A stretch of DNA of 64,000 bases from Agromyces sp. Soil535 (GTDB lineage: Bacteria; Actinomycetota; Actinomycetes; Actinomycetales; Microbacteriaceae): NCBI RefSeq assembly GCF_001428255.1, contig NZ_LMRW01000001.1, positions 498,504-562,503 of the forward strand, in the 5' to 3' direction. Each line of letters begins with the position of its first letter. Positions within the stretch are counted from its first letter, which is position 1. Under the pieces are notes generated by a model. The model searched no databases. It was not told where the DNA came from and saw only the letters and a program-made list of their open reading frames with translations. Shown in pieces: positions 49,011-57,394 of this stretch. A program made the position numbers and the translations under genes.

Positions 49011-49996
49011 GGGGTGATTCCTTCGGTGATGCGGAGGGTGGTCTGGGTGGTCTGGCGGCCGTCTGCGGGTCGAGGAGCCGACGCAGTCGGCGTCTCGAGA
49101 CCCCCGATCCAGCGCACGACGCGCTCGATCGAGTCGGATGCCGCCGGCTCGCCGGGTCGGTTCAGGTGCCCGTGCTCGGTGCCGGGCTCGACGTGGAGTT
49201 CGAGCGCCACGCCGGCCTCGGCCAGCGTCGCGGCGAACAGCTCGCCCGAGACGCGCAGCTCGTCGGCCTCGCCGTTGATCATGAGCACGGGCGGGAAGCC
49301 GGCGAGGTCGGATGCCGCGGCGCGGCCTGGCACGACCGGAAGCGGCGCGTCGTCGACAGGCCCGCCGAGGTACCCCTCGTACATCGCCCGCACGCTCGCG
49401 GGGTCGAAGCGGTCGGCCGCGGGGTTCGCGTCGAGGAGCGCCCGCAGCGCCGCATCCGGTGCCGGCTGCACGGCGAGCAGCGTCGGGTAGGCGAGGAACA
49501 CGCCCGCCGGGAGCGTGTCTGCGGGTTGAGGAGGCGCGCCAGCGCCGTCTCGAAACCGCCACCTGGGCGCCTTCTGGTTTCGAGACGCGTCCTCCTGCGT
49601 CGGTCGCTCCTCAACCTCGAGGAGGCGCAGCACAGCGCCCGCCACGAGGTTGGCGCCCGCGCTCGCGCCGCCCACCGCGGTGCGCGCAGGGTCCACGCCG
49701 AGCTCATCCGCGTGCGCGAGGGTCCAGCGCCAGGCGGCGAGCACGTCATCGGACGGCGCGGGATAGCGGCATCCGTCACCCGCGAGCCGGTAGTCGACCG
49801 ACACGACGGTCAGGCCGCGTTCGGCGAGAGAGCGGGCGACCCAGTCGGCCTCGGGCATGTCGAGGTCGCCCGCGACGAACCCGCCGCCGTGCGCCCACAC
49901 GAGCGCGGGCGTCGGGCCGCTCGCCGCGGCATCCGTCGCCGTGCTCGCCGGGTACACCCGCACGAGCCCGTCGGCCGCGCCGTACCGTTCGCTCAT
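49007..49996 (-). CDS. Alpha/beta hydrolase, HSL-type esterase, with two in-frame palindromic repeats
   Basis: 329 residues. Hormone-sensitive-lipase family esterase: oxyanion HGGG in ALVWAHGGGFVAGDLDMP, nucleophile elbow RTAVGGASAGANLVAGAVLR, catalytic acid near INGEADELRVSGEL and histidine in PGTEHGHLNRPGE. Within the rha operon it could remove acetyl or methyl esters from rhamnose-containing glycans (inference). Two REP-type sequences lie in frame: 49524-49616 (31 codons, EERPTQEDASRNQKAPRWRF) between the elbow helix and the next strand, and 49067-49103 near the C-terminus. Start overlaps nothing upstream (99-base gap to rhaI); the stop overlaps the aldolase ATG. Confidence 0.87.
   Translation of the reverse strand: MSERYGAADGLVRVYPASTATDAAASGPTPALVWAHGGGFVAGDLDMPEADWVARSLAERGLTVVSVDYRLAGDGCRYPAPSDDVLAAWRWTLAHADELGVDPARTAVGGASAGANLVAGAVLRLLEVEERPTQEDASRNQKAPRWRFRDGAGAPPQPADTLPAGVFLAYPTLLAVQPAPDAALRALLDANPAADRFDPASVRAMYEGYLGGPVDDAPLPVVPGRAAASDLAGFPPVLMINGEADELRVSGELFAATLAEAGVALELHVEPGTEHGHLNRPGEPAASDSIERVVRWIGGLETPTASAPRPADGRQTTQTTLRITEGITP
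49067..49103. repeat. Single REP-type hairpin in the esterase 3' coding region
   Basis: GGGTCGAGGAGC (49067-49078) and GTCTCGAGACCC (49092-49103) are the half-element arms seen elsewhere, in a degenerate form, around a CGACGCAGTCGGC core that pairs in part. It encodes GLETPTASAPRP in the C-terminal tail of the esterase. Confidence 0.6.
49524..49616. repeat. REP-like palindromic pair inside the esterase gene
   Basis: Outer arms GGTTGAGGAG (49524-49533) and CTCCTCAACC (49607-49616) are perfect complements; inner arms GTCTCGAAACC (49548-49558) and GGTTTCGAGAC (49576-49586) are also perfect complements. Length 93 bases equals 31 codons with no stop in the esterase frame. Confidence 0.85.
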
Positions 49997-50095
49997 ACCC
50001 TGTCCTCTCGTCGCGGTCTTGGGGGTGGTGTCGTGTTATCGAGAAGTCGCAGATGACGGGTCGCACCCGGTATCCGCGACCTCTCGACGTGGTGC

Positions 50096-51262
50096 TCAGG
50101 CCCCCCAGCCGGCCTGCACGCCGCCGACGCGGTGGGCCGCGATCTTCGCGAGGTACCCGGATGCCGCGAACGCCTGCATCGGGTCGGCGGGGAGGCCCCG
50201 CGACTCGCGCCATTCGGCGAGCGCCGGACGCACGTCGGTGTAGAACGCGTCCATGAAGATGCGGTTGGCCTCGAGCACGTCACCCGATACCTGCGCCTCA
50301 CGCAGCGCGTCGGTGTCGACGAGGAGCGCCCGGGCGGTCATCTCCTGCACATTGAGCACGCTGCGGATCTGGCCGGGGATCTTGTCCTCGATGTTGTGGC
50401 ACTGGTCGAGCATGAACGCGACGTCGGGGTGGTTGAAGCCGCCGCCGCGGATCACCTCGAAGATGATGCGGAACAACTGGAACGGGTCCGCGGCGCCGAC
50501 GATGAGGTCGTCGTCCGCGTAGAAGCGCGAGTTGAAGTCGAACGAGCCGAGCTTGCCGAGGCGCAGCAGCTGCATGACGATGAACTCGATGTTCGTGCCG
50601 GGGGCGTGGTGGCCCGTGTCGAGGCAGACCTTCGCCTTGTCGCCGAGCGACGCGACCTGCGCGTAGCTCGTGCCCCAGTCGGGGACGTCCGTGTGGTAGA
50701 ACGCCGGCTCGAAGAACTTGTACTCGAGCACGAGGCGCTGCTCGTCGCCGAGGCGCTCGTAGATCGTGGCGAGCGACTCGTGCAGGCGGTCTTGCCGGCC
50801 CCGCATGTCGGCCTGGCCAGGGTAGTTCGAGCCCTCGGCGAGCCAGATCTTCAGGTCGCGGCTCCCGGTCGCGTGCATGACGTCGATGCACTCGAAGTGG
50901 TGGTCGATGGCCTTCTGGCGCACGGCGGCGTCTTCGTGCGTGAGGGCGCCGAACTTGTAGTCGTCGTCCTGGAACGTGTTGGAGTTGATCGTGCCGAGCG
51001 CGACGCCGTGGTCTTCGGCGTGTCGGCGCAGGTCGTCGTAGGAGTCGACCTTGTCCCACGGGATGTGCAGCGCCACCGTCGGCGCGAGCGCGGTGTACGC
51101 GTGCACCTGTGCGGCATCCGCGATCTTCTCGTAGGGGTCGCGGGGCGTGCCCGGCGTGGCGAAGACCTTGAAGCGGGTGCCCGAGTTGCCGAACGCCCAT
51201 GAGGGCAGCTCGATCGACTGCAGCTCGAGCTGGTCGAGGACGGTGCTGGGAATGGTGCTCAC
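50096..51262 (-). CDS. rhaI: L-rhamnose isomerase
   Basis: Converts L-rhamnose to L-rhamnulose. 388 residues of the Pseudomonas stutzeri-type L-rhamnose isomerase (TIM barrel, manganese). Visible metal/active-site stretches are PTVALHIPWDKVDSYDDLRR, GTINSNTFQDDDYKFGALTH, IWLAEGSNYPGQADMRGRQD, LEYKFFEPAFYHTDVPDWGT, VCLDTGHHAPGTNIEFIVMQ and SFDFNSRFYADDDLIVGAAD. Its ATG overlaps the rhaM stop by four bases. It begins the sugar-phosphate branch with the aldolase and kinase genes downstream. Confidence 0.93.
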   Translation of the reverse strand: MSTIPSTVLDQLELQSIELPSWAFGNSGTRFKVFATPGTPRDPYEKIADAAQVHAYTALAPTVALHIPWDKVDSYDDLRRHAEDHGVALGTINSNTFQDDDYKFGALTHEDAAVRQKAIDHHFECIDVMHATGSRDLKIWLAEGSNYPGQADMRGRQDRLHESLATIYERLGDEQRLVLEYKFFEPAFYHTDVPDWGTSYAQVASLGDKAKVCLDTGHHAPGTNIEFIVMQLLRLGKLGSFDFNSRFYADDDLIVGAADPFQLFRIIFEVIRGGGFNHPDVAFMLDQCHNIEDKIPGQIRSVLNVQEMTARALLVDTDALREAQVSGDVLEANRIFMDAFYTDVRPALAEWRESRGLPADPMQAFAASGYLAKIAAHRVGGVQAGWGA

Positions 51263-51723
51263 GAGTCGCTGCTTTCTGTGCTGGTGCCGGTGCCGGTGCC
51301 GGTGCGTGTGCTGGTGCCGGTGCGTGTGCTGGTGCCGGTAAGGGCGGGGTCGGATGCCGCGTCGGCGTCGAGCGCGGCGAGCTGGTCTTCGAGGTGGAAC
51401 ACCTCGGCGAGGCGGGGCGCGCGCTGGTCGGGGCGGCCGTCGAGCGCGATGAAGAAGTCGGCCATCTCGGCCTCCCAGGCGGCGGTGCGCGGGTCCTGCT
51501 CGAGCGCAGCCTGGGATGCCGCATCGTCGTCGGTCTCGTAGTAGCCGATGAGCTGGCCGTCCTCGCGGAGAAAGAGCGAGTAGTTGCGGCGGCCCGACGC
51601 CTCGATCGCGCGGAGCATGTCGGGCCAGACGGCCGCGTGGCGTTCGCGGTACTCGTCCAGCCGAGCGGGGTCGACCTGCAACTGGAAGCAGACCCGCTCC
51701 CCCGGTCGGGGTGTCGTGCTCAT
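51259..51723 (-). CDS. rhaM: L-rhamnose mutarotase with repetitive C-terminal tail
   Basis: Interconverts anomers of L-rhamnose. The first ~105 residues are the complete RhaM fold (RVCFQLQVDPARLDEYRERH, VWPDMLRAIEASGRRNYSLF, LIGYYETDDDAASQAAL, WEAEMADFFIALDG). About 50 residues follow, ending in a Thr/Gly/Ser/Arg tandem run (TGTSTRTGTSTRTGTGTGTS) coded by a GT/CGG microsatellite-like stretch at 51277-51339. It is the first gene of the rha operon, expressed from a probable promoter at 51796-51824 with a LacI-type site. No strong ribosome site was seen. Confidence 0.9.
   Translation of the reverse strand: MSTTPRPGERVCFQLQVDPARLDEYRERHAAVWPDMLRAIEASGRRNYSLFLREDGQLIGYYETDDDAASQAALEQDPRTAAWEAEMADFFIALDGRPDQRAPRLAEVFHLEDQLAALDADAASDPALTGTSTRTGTSTRTGTGTGTSTESSDS
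51277..51339. repeat. Low-complexity tandem repeat in the rhaM 3' end
   Basis: CTGGTGCCGGTGC/CGTGTG-type units repeat through this stretch, including two copies of an 18-base unit (GGTGCCGGTGCGTGTGCT). The array stays in frame and encodes the threonine-rich tail of the mutarotase. Confidence 0.8.
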
Positions 51724-51784
51724 CGTCGAGCTCTCCGTCTCGTCCTCATCGTCGGCGCGAGTCGTCTGACGACGCTCGCGTGGT

Positions 51785-51824
51785 GAATCGTTTCAAGCGT
51801 AAGTGTTCCTCGCGCGGAGTGCAA
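51785..51824 (-). promoter_or_regulatory. Probable rha operon promoter with LacI-type site
   Basis: On the minus strand TTGCAC (51824-51819), a 17-base spacer and TACGCT (51801-51796) form a sigma70-like promoter pointing at rhaM. Immediately downstream and overlapping the -10 by one base is TTGAAACGATTC (51796-51785), which shares AATCGTTnnAA with sites at 55875-55885 and 61266-61276. The rest of the 252-base gap (51724-51975) shows nothing else. Confidence 0.55.
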
Positions 51825-51975
51825 GTGGGAATGCGTTTTCCAACGTCGCTGCCGCGACAAACGCGTCGCATCCAGCGGATGTCTCGGGCCACACGTCGAA
51901 GCACGGCTGCCCGGTCTCGGCGAGTCCGTCGAGGCACCCGCTGGACGCCACATGAGCGGCCGAGCCCGCCGCCCC

Positions 51976-54645
51976 TCAGTGCGCCGGAGCGACCAGGGCG
52001 GCGGGATCGGCGACGCGCGCCGCCGAGACGACGACCCGGTGCTCGCCGGGACCGACCGGGTCGCCGGCGAACGGCCGCCCGTCGAGCTCGACCGTCGATC
52101 CCTCGGTGATCGGGAGGTCGAGCACCGCCTCGGCGCCGTAGGGCACGAGCAGGTCGAGCTCCAAGTCGGTGCCGTCCAGTCGCCAGTCGACGGATGCCGC
52201 GCCGAGGTGCGTTTCGATCGTCGCCCGCGCCCAGGGGATCGCGATCGACGGCCGGGGGGCGACGACGATCCGGCGGTATCCGGGCCGCTCGACCGTGGGG
52301 GCGATGCCCGCCACGTAGCGGTAGATCCAGTCGACGACGGCACCGTACGCGTAGTGGTTGAACGAGAGCATGCCAGCGCTGTCGCCCGTGGCCATCTCGC
52401 CGGAGTGGATGCTGCCGTCGGGAGCGAGCGCATCCCAGCGCTCCCAGACCGTCGTCGCGCCCATCTCCACCTGGTACAGCCACGACGGCGGCTCGAGGCG
52501 GAGGAGCATGAGGTACGCCTCGTCGACGTGTCCCGCGTGCACGAGCGCGTGCAGCACGAGCGGCGTGCCGAGGAAGCCGGTCGCGATGCGTCCGCGCTCG
52601 TCGCGCACGTTGCGTGCGAGGCCGTCGCCGATGCGCTCGCGTTCCGGCTCAGGCGCGATGGCGAACTCGAGGGCGATCGCAGCGCCGGTCTGCGTCTCGA
52701 CCGCGTCGGCGCCCCAGCGCTCCCACGTGTCGCGCGCCACCCGCTCGGCGAGGCGCTGTGCCCGGTCGGCCCGTTCGGGGTCGCCCACCAGCCGCTCGGC
52801 GTCGGCGAGGAGGCGCGCGCTGTGCGCGAAGAACGCGTTCGCGACGTAGTCGGACGACACCTTCGCCTTCCACGGCTGGTCGCCCGGGGCATCCGGGTCC
52901 AGCCAGTCGCCGAACTGGAACTCCGTCGGCAGCAGGCCGTCGCCCGCGCGTCGCTCGAGGCTCGCGACCCAGCGGCGCATGCTGTCGAGCTGGCGCACGA
53001 GCACCTCGTCGCTGCCGTAGGACTCGTAGACGGCCCACGGCACGATGGTCGCGGCGTCAGCCCAGCCGGCCCTGCCCATGGTCTGCCATTGGCCCTCGGC
53101 CGCGACGTCGGGATCCTTCAGGATGTTCGGCACCACCGCCGCGACCGCACCGTCGGCGTCCTGGTCGAGCTCGACGTCGCGCAGCCACGACATCCAGAAC
53201 GACTCGACGTCGAAGAGGGTGCTCGCGGTCGGCGCGAACGCCTGCGCATCGCCCGTCCACCCGAGTCGCTCGTCGCGCTGCGGGCAGTCGGTCGGGAGCG
53301 AGACGAAGTTGTCGCGCTGCGACCAGGCGACGTTCGAGTGCAGGCGCTCGAGACGCGGGTCGGCGCACCCGAACTCAGAGCGCGGGCGGTCGGCGCTCGA
53401 CACGGCGACGGCCGTCGCCGACACGACCTCCGCGCCCGTCACCTCGGCGTACTGGAACCCGTGGAAGGTGAACGTGGGCTCGAGCGTCGTCTCGCCGTCG
53501 TGCGCGAGCACGTAGCCGTCGGTCGCCCGCGCGGTGCGGAGCGACTTCGTGTGGATGGATCCGTCGGGCTCGAGCACCTCCGCGTGGCGCACCTCCACGC
53601 GGTCGCCGGCCGAGCCGCGCACGACGAGACGGAGCCACCCCGCGATGTTCTGGCCGGCGTCGATGAAGGTGTGCCCATCGCGCGGCTCGACGGTCGCGTT
53701 CCACTCACCGATGGTGCGGACGCCGCCGGTGATGCGCGGCTCGACGACGGACGTGTCGACCGTGATCTCGCGGGCGGGCGTCCACGCTGAGTCGTCGAAG
53801 CCCGGGGCATCCCATCCGTCGGGCTCGGCGCGGAGATCGATCTCCACGCCGTCGTAGAGGCTCGCTGAGCGGATGCCGCCGGTCGAGGTCGTCCACTCGG
53901 GCGACGTCGCGACCCGTGCGGAGGAGCCGTCGGCGCACTCGACGTCGAGCTGCACGAGCGCGGCGAGCTCGGTGCCGAACTGCTCGGTGCCGTCCTTCCA
54001 GCCGAGCCGGCCGCGATACCAGCCGTCGCCGAGCAGGGCGCCGAGCGCGTTCTCGCCGGCCTGGAGGAGGTCGGTGACGTCCCACGTGCCGAGCAGGATC
54101 CGCTCCTGGTAGGCCGTCCAGCCAGGGGCGAGGTGCTCGTCGGTCGCGCGCCGGCCGTTGATCCGCAGCTCGCCGACGCCCCAGAACGTGGCGCGGAGGC
54201 GGGCGCGCACAGGGGCGGCGGGGAGCGTGAAGCCCGTGCGGAGCAGCATCGCCGGGCCCTCGACGGGCTCGGATCCGCCGATCGGGCGGGCCTCGAGCTC
54301 GGCCGGGTCGACGGATGCCTCGACCACGAGCTCCTCACTCCACAGCGACCAGCCGGCGGCGGTCGCGATCCGCACGGCGTAGCGACGCTCCTCACCAGGT
54401 TGGGGCGCCGAGCCGGGCGCCTCGATGCCGATCGTGTCGTCGGAGGCGACCGGCTCGGCGACACCGGAGTCGGCGCCGCTCCAGCGCACCTGGTAGCCGA
54501 GCTGTGCGGATGCCGCGGCGGCGCGCCAGGTCAGGCGCAGGCCGGTGCCCGGTACCCCGAGCAGGCCGTCGGGGTACTGCGAGCGCAGCGCGACGACGCG
54601 CGCGGCGGGGTCGGCGATAGTGGGAGCAGGGAGATGCGTGGACAT
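51976..54645 (-). CDS. GH78 alpha-L-rhamnosidase
   Basis: 889 residues, second full GH78 of the window. N-terminal fibronectin/beta modules (RLTWRAAAASAQLGYQVRWS) are followed by the rhamnosidase beta domain (TFWGVGELRINGRRATDEHL; FIDAGQNIAGWLRL). The catalytic (alpha/alpha)6 barrel has DCPQRDERLGWTGDAQAFAP near residue 455 and MGATTVWERWDALAPDGSIH near 730. No signal peptide. It lies between the rha operon and its LacI regulator, all leftward, 88 bases downstream of the regulator gene. It differs considerably from the 6.4-kb GH78 outside the barrel, suggesting a different aglycone preference. Confidence 0.92.
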   Translation of the reverse strand: MSTHLPAPTIADPAARVVALRSQYPDGLLGVPGTGLRLTWRAAAASAQLGYQVRWSGADSGVAEPVASDDTIGIEAPGSAPQPGEERRYAVRIATAAGWSLWSEELVVEASVDPAELEARPIGGSEPVEGPAMLLRTGFTLPAAPVRARLRATFWGVGELRINGRRATDEHLAPGWTAYQERILLGTWDVTDLLQAGENALGALLGDGWYRGRLGWKDGTEQFGTELAALVQLDVECADGSSARVATSPEWTTSTGGIRSASLYDGVEIDLRAEPDGWDAPGFDDSAWTPAREITVDTSVVEPRITGGVRTIGEWNATVEPRDGHTFIDAGQNIAGWLRLVVRGSAGDRVEVRHAEVLEPDGSIHTKSLRTARATDGYVLAHDGETTLEPTFTFHGFQYAEVTGAEVVSATAVAVSSADRPRSEFGCADPRLERLHSNVAWSQRDNFVSLPTDCPQRDERLGWTGDAQAFAPTASTLFDVESFWMSWLRDVELDQDADGAVAAVVPNILKDPDVAAEGQWQTMGRAGWADAATIVPWAVYESYGSDEVLVRQLDSMRRWVASLERRAGDGLLPTEFQFGDWLDPDAPGDQPWKAKVSSDYVANAFFAHSARLLADAERLVGDPERADRAQRLAERVARDTWERWGADAVETQTGAAIALEFAIAPEPERERIGDGLARNVRDERGRIATGFLGTPLVLHALVHAGHVDEAYLMLLRLEPPSWLYQVEMGATTVWERWDALAPDGSIHSGEMATGDSAGMLSFNHYAYGAVVDWIYRYVAGIAPTVERPGYRRIVVAPRPSIAIPWARATIETHLGAASVDWRLDGTDLELDLLVPYGAEAVLDLPITEGSTVELDGRPFAGDPVGPGEHRVVVSAARVADPAALVAPAH

Positions 54646-54733
54646 CCGCGTCCTTCCGTATGGTGTCCGGCGTGGCCGGGGTGGGGTCGTTGGCCGGTCG
54701 GTGCCCGGCCGGCTGGGGTCGTGGGCGAACGGG

Positions 54734-55765
54734 TCAGGGAGTCGGTTCCGTCGGAGCGGGCCGGGTCGACCCGCGTACCTTGAGCGAGGGTTCGACGGAG
54801 AAGTTCGTGGGCTCGGTGCGGCCCTGGATGCGCTCGAGGAGCAGGCGGATCGCCCGTTCGCCCATGGCCTCGCCGGCCTGGTTCACGCTGGTGAGCGAGA
54901 TGGCCGGGTGGCTCGCGATGTCGATGTCGTCGTAGCCGACCACCGAGACTTCAGCAGGGGACAGCCCGTGTTCGGCGACAGCGCGAAGCGTGCCGAGCGC
55001 GAGCTCGTCGTTGCCGACGAAGATCGCGGTCGGCAGCTCCTGGTCGAGCAGGGCGAGCGTGTCGAGCCTCGCCGACTCCTCGGTCATCCCGGTGCGGACG
55101 ACCCGGATGTGCCGGGCGAACCCGGCCTCCTGCATGTGGGCGCGGTATCGCGCAAGTCGGATCGCGTGCGGGTTGCCGGAGCTCGCTCTCGTGACCTCCT
55201 CGCTGCGAGTCAGGTGCACGATGCGACGGTGGCCGAGCTCGAAGAGGTGCTCCATCACGAGGCGCGTGCCCTCGACGTCGTCGCCGGTCACCGTGTCGTA
55301 CGAGTGCGCGTGGTCGTGGCGGCCGAGCATCACCACCGGCACCCGCGTCGCGAGCCGCTCGAGCCACTCGGGCGAGACGAGGGGAGAGATCGCGACGATG
55401 CCGTCGACCTGGCGGTCGGCGAGCGCGCCGATTGCCCGCACGCCCTCCTCCCCGTCGGTGTCGGCGGGGGCGATGATGAGCTGGTAGTCCGTGCCCTGCA
55501 GTGCGGCCGTCGCTCCCGCGATGATCTTCGCGAAGAACGGGTTGCCGATGTGCGGCAGCTCGATGCCGAGCGTGAAGCTCGAGCCGCGCATGGTGCGGGC
55601 GGCGATCCGGGGACGATAGTCGAGGACCTCGATCGCGGCGTTGACGCGCTCGCGCATCGCGGGGCTCACGCCGTAGGCGTTGCGGATCACCTTGGAGACC
55701 GCCGCACGCGAGACGCCGGCCTCGCGCGCCACGTCCTCGATGGTCGCTGCTCGGGCTTGGGCCAC
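54734..55765 (-). CDS. LacI-family regulator, probable rhamnose regulon repressor
   Basis: 343 residues. Helix-turn-helix and hinge: ATIEDVAREAGVSRAAVSKV, SPAMRERVNAAIEVLDYRPR. The sensor domain includes FTLGIELPHIGNPFFAKIIA, VDGIVAISPLVSPEWLERL, DDVEGTRLVMEHLFELGHRR and VSVVGYDDIDIASHPAISLT. GTG 55765 is preceded by GGGGAG. It is divergent from the sugar ABC transporter and upstream of GH78 and the rha genes, so control of rhamnose oligosaccharide uptake and breakdown is likely. Candidate sites in the 239-base divergent region are listed separately. Confidence 0.9.
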   Translation of the reverse strand: MAQARAATIEDVAREAGVSRAAVSKVIRNAYGVSPAMRERVNAAIEVLDYRPRIAARTMRGSSFTLGIELPHIGNPFFAKIIAGATAALQGTDYQLIIAPADTDGEEGVRAIGALADRQVDGIVAISPLVSPEWLERLATRVPVVMLGRHDHAHSYDTVTGDDVEGTRLVMEHLFELGHRRIVHLTRSEEVTRASSGNPHAIRLARYRAHMQEAGFARHIRVVRTGMTEESARLDTLALLDQELPTAIFVGNDELALGTLRAVAEHGLSPAEVSVVGYDDIDIASHPAISLTSVNQAGEAMGERAIRLLLERIQGRTEPTNFSVEPSLKVRGSTRPAPTEPTP

Positions 55766-55841
55766 GATCTCCCCCTTTCGCCTTCGATGGTCGGATGCGT
55801 CGACTCGCTGTCACCATACACCGCCGTGCCACATGGCATAG

Positions 55842-55933
55842 ACCGATCTACATGACGGCGTCGCATCGATCATAAATCGTTTCAAACAAATTGTGTAGAT
55901 CGGTTGACAAACTTTCTCCGATGCTCGTAACGT
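55842..55933 (+). promoter_or_regulatory. Transporter promoter with inverted repeat and LacI-type site
   Basis: TTGACA (55904-55909), an 18-base spacer and TAACGT (55928-55933) form a sigma70-like promoter for the binding-protein gene. ACCGATCTACA (55842-55852) and TGTAGATCGGT (55894-55904) are perfect inverted 11-mers 52 bp apart, the right one touching the -35. Between them AATCGTTTCAA (55875-55885) matches the site in front of rhaM. The arrangement suggests repression, perhaps with looping; the protein is inferred to be the neighbouring LacI. Confidence 0.6.
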
Positions 55934-56004
55934 GGGCCAGGCCACAGCACCGAGACCATTCGGAGCACTCAACAGCGCAGTTGCTTTACATGGAGGTAAA
56001 GAGC

Positions 56005-57324
56005 ATGGTCCCCCGTTCCCCGCGACGTTCGATCGTCGCCATCGGCGCAGGCGGTCTCGTCCTGTCGCTCGCCCTCGCCGGCTGCACCGCCGGAGGGTCC
56101 GACTCCGACGGCGGCGCCGTCACCCTCAGTTATCTCGTCGACAACCAGGAGGCGACCGTCGAGACCGCCGAGGCGCTCGCCGACGCGTTCATGGCGGAGA
56201 ACCCCGACATCAAAGTCGAGGTCGAATCGCGACCGCAGGGCGCCGACGGCGACAACCTGATCAAGACACGCCTCGCAACCGGTGAGATGAGCGACGTGTT
56301 CGCCTACAACTCGGGGTCGCTCTTCCAGGCGCTCAGCCCCGACTCGACCCTTGTCGACCTCTCCGACCAGGAATGGGTCGACACGCTCGACGAGAACTTC
56401 GTCAGGACCGTCTCCACTGAGAAGGCGATCTACGGCGTGCCCATGGGGCAGTCGATGGCCGGCGCCGTGATCTACAACAAGGACATCTACGCGGACCTCG
56501 GCCTCGAGATCCCCACCACGTGGGAAGAGTTCATCGCCAACAGCGAGGCGATCAAGGCGGCCGGAACGGCCGCCCCGATCGTGCAGACCTACGGCGACAC
56601 CTGGACCTCGCAGCTCTTCGTGCTCGGCGACTTCAACAACGTCCTCGCCGAGGACCCCGATTGGGCCGAGAAGTACACGAGCAACGAGGCGAAGTACGTC
56701 GACGAGCCGGCGCTCGCCGGATTCGAGCACCAGCAGGAGGCGTTCGACGCCGGGCTGTTCAACGAGGACTTCGCGTCGGCGAAGTACGCCGACGGCGTTG
56801 CGATGGTCGCCACCGGTGAGGGTGCGCAGTATCCGATCCTCACCTTCGCCGCGTCGCAGCTCATGACCACCAACCCCGAGGCGGCCGACACGGTCGGCAC
56901 CTTCCCGCTCCCCGGCCCCGACGCCTCGGCGAACGGCCTCACGGTGTGGATGCCCAACGGCGTATACATCCCTAAGTCGACCGAGGGCGACAAGCTCGAG
57001 GCGGCCAAGACGTTCGTCGCCTTCCTCGCCACGCCCGAAAGCTGCGACATCCAGTCGGAGACGACCGCTCCCCAGGGTCCGTTCGTCATCGACGGCTGCG
57101 AACTGCCCGACGACGTGCCGGCCATCGTCTCCGACCTGCAGCCGTACTTCGACGAGGGCAAGACCAACCTCGCGCTCGAGTTCCTCTCGCCCATCAAGGG
57201 CCCGGCGCTGGAGCAGATCACGGTCGCCGTGGGGTCGGGCATCACCCGGGCCGCCGACGGTGCCGCGCAGTACGACGAGGATGTCAAGAAGCAGGCCCAG
57301 CAGCTCGGTCTCGAGGGCTGGTAG
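56005..57324 (+). CDS. Sugar ABC transporter substrate-binding lipoprotein (CUT1 family)
   Basis: 439-residue precursor with lipoprotein signal SLALAGC (Cys27) and a family 1 extracellular solute-binding domain: EALADAFMAENPDIKVEVES, VFAYNSGSLFQALSPDSTLV, IYGVPMGQSMAGAVIYNKDI, YADLGLEIPTTWEEFIANSE. It presumably binds rhamnose-containing or other oligosaccharides outside the cell. ATG 56005 was chosen because GGAGG (55992-55996) is eight bases before it; an upstream ATG at 55990 is possible. First gene of the rightward transporter-GH78 operon; a strong stem-loop follows the stop. Confidence 0.92.
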   Translation: MVPRSPRRSIVAIGAGGLVLSLALAGCTAGGSDSDGGAVTLSYLVDNQEATVETAEALADAFMAENPDIKVEVESRPQGADGDNLIKTRLATGEMSDVFAYNSGSLFQALSPDSTLVDLSDQEWVDTLDENFVRTVSTEKAIYGVPMGQSMAGAVIYNKDIYADLGLEIPTTWEEFIANSEAIKAAGTAAPIVQTYGDTWTSQLFVLGDFNNVLAEDPDWAEKYTSNEAKYVDEPALAGFEHQQEAFDAGLFNEDFASAKYADGVAMVATGEGAQYPILTFAASQLMTTNPEAADTVGTFPLPGPDASANGLTVWMPNGVYIPKSTEGDKLEAAKTFVAFLATPESCDIQSETTAPQGPFVIDGCELPDDVPAIVSDLQPYFDEGKTNLALEFLSPIKGPALEQITVAVGSGITRAADGAAQYDEDVKKQAQQLGLEGW

Positions 57325-57338
57325 ACCGACCCACTGAT

Positions 57339-57374
57339 CTGCGGGGCCGAGCCGGCCACGGTTCGGCCCCGCAG
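57339..57374. terminator. 12-bp stem-loop after the binding-protein gene
   Basis: CTGCGGGGCCGA (57339-57350) and TCGGCCCCGCAG (57363-57374) pair perfectly around a 12-base loop in the 70-base gap before the first permease gene. There is no U-run. As with the BMP gene, this placement suggests mRNA stabilisation or partial termination that sets a high binding-protein to permease ratio. Confidence 0.65.
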
Positions 57375-57394
57375 TCACATCCTGGAGACACACC

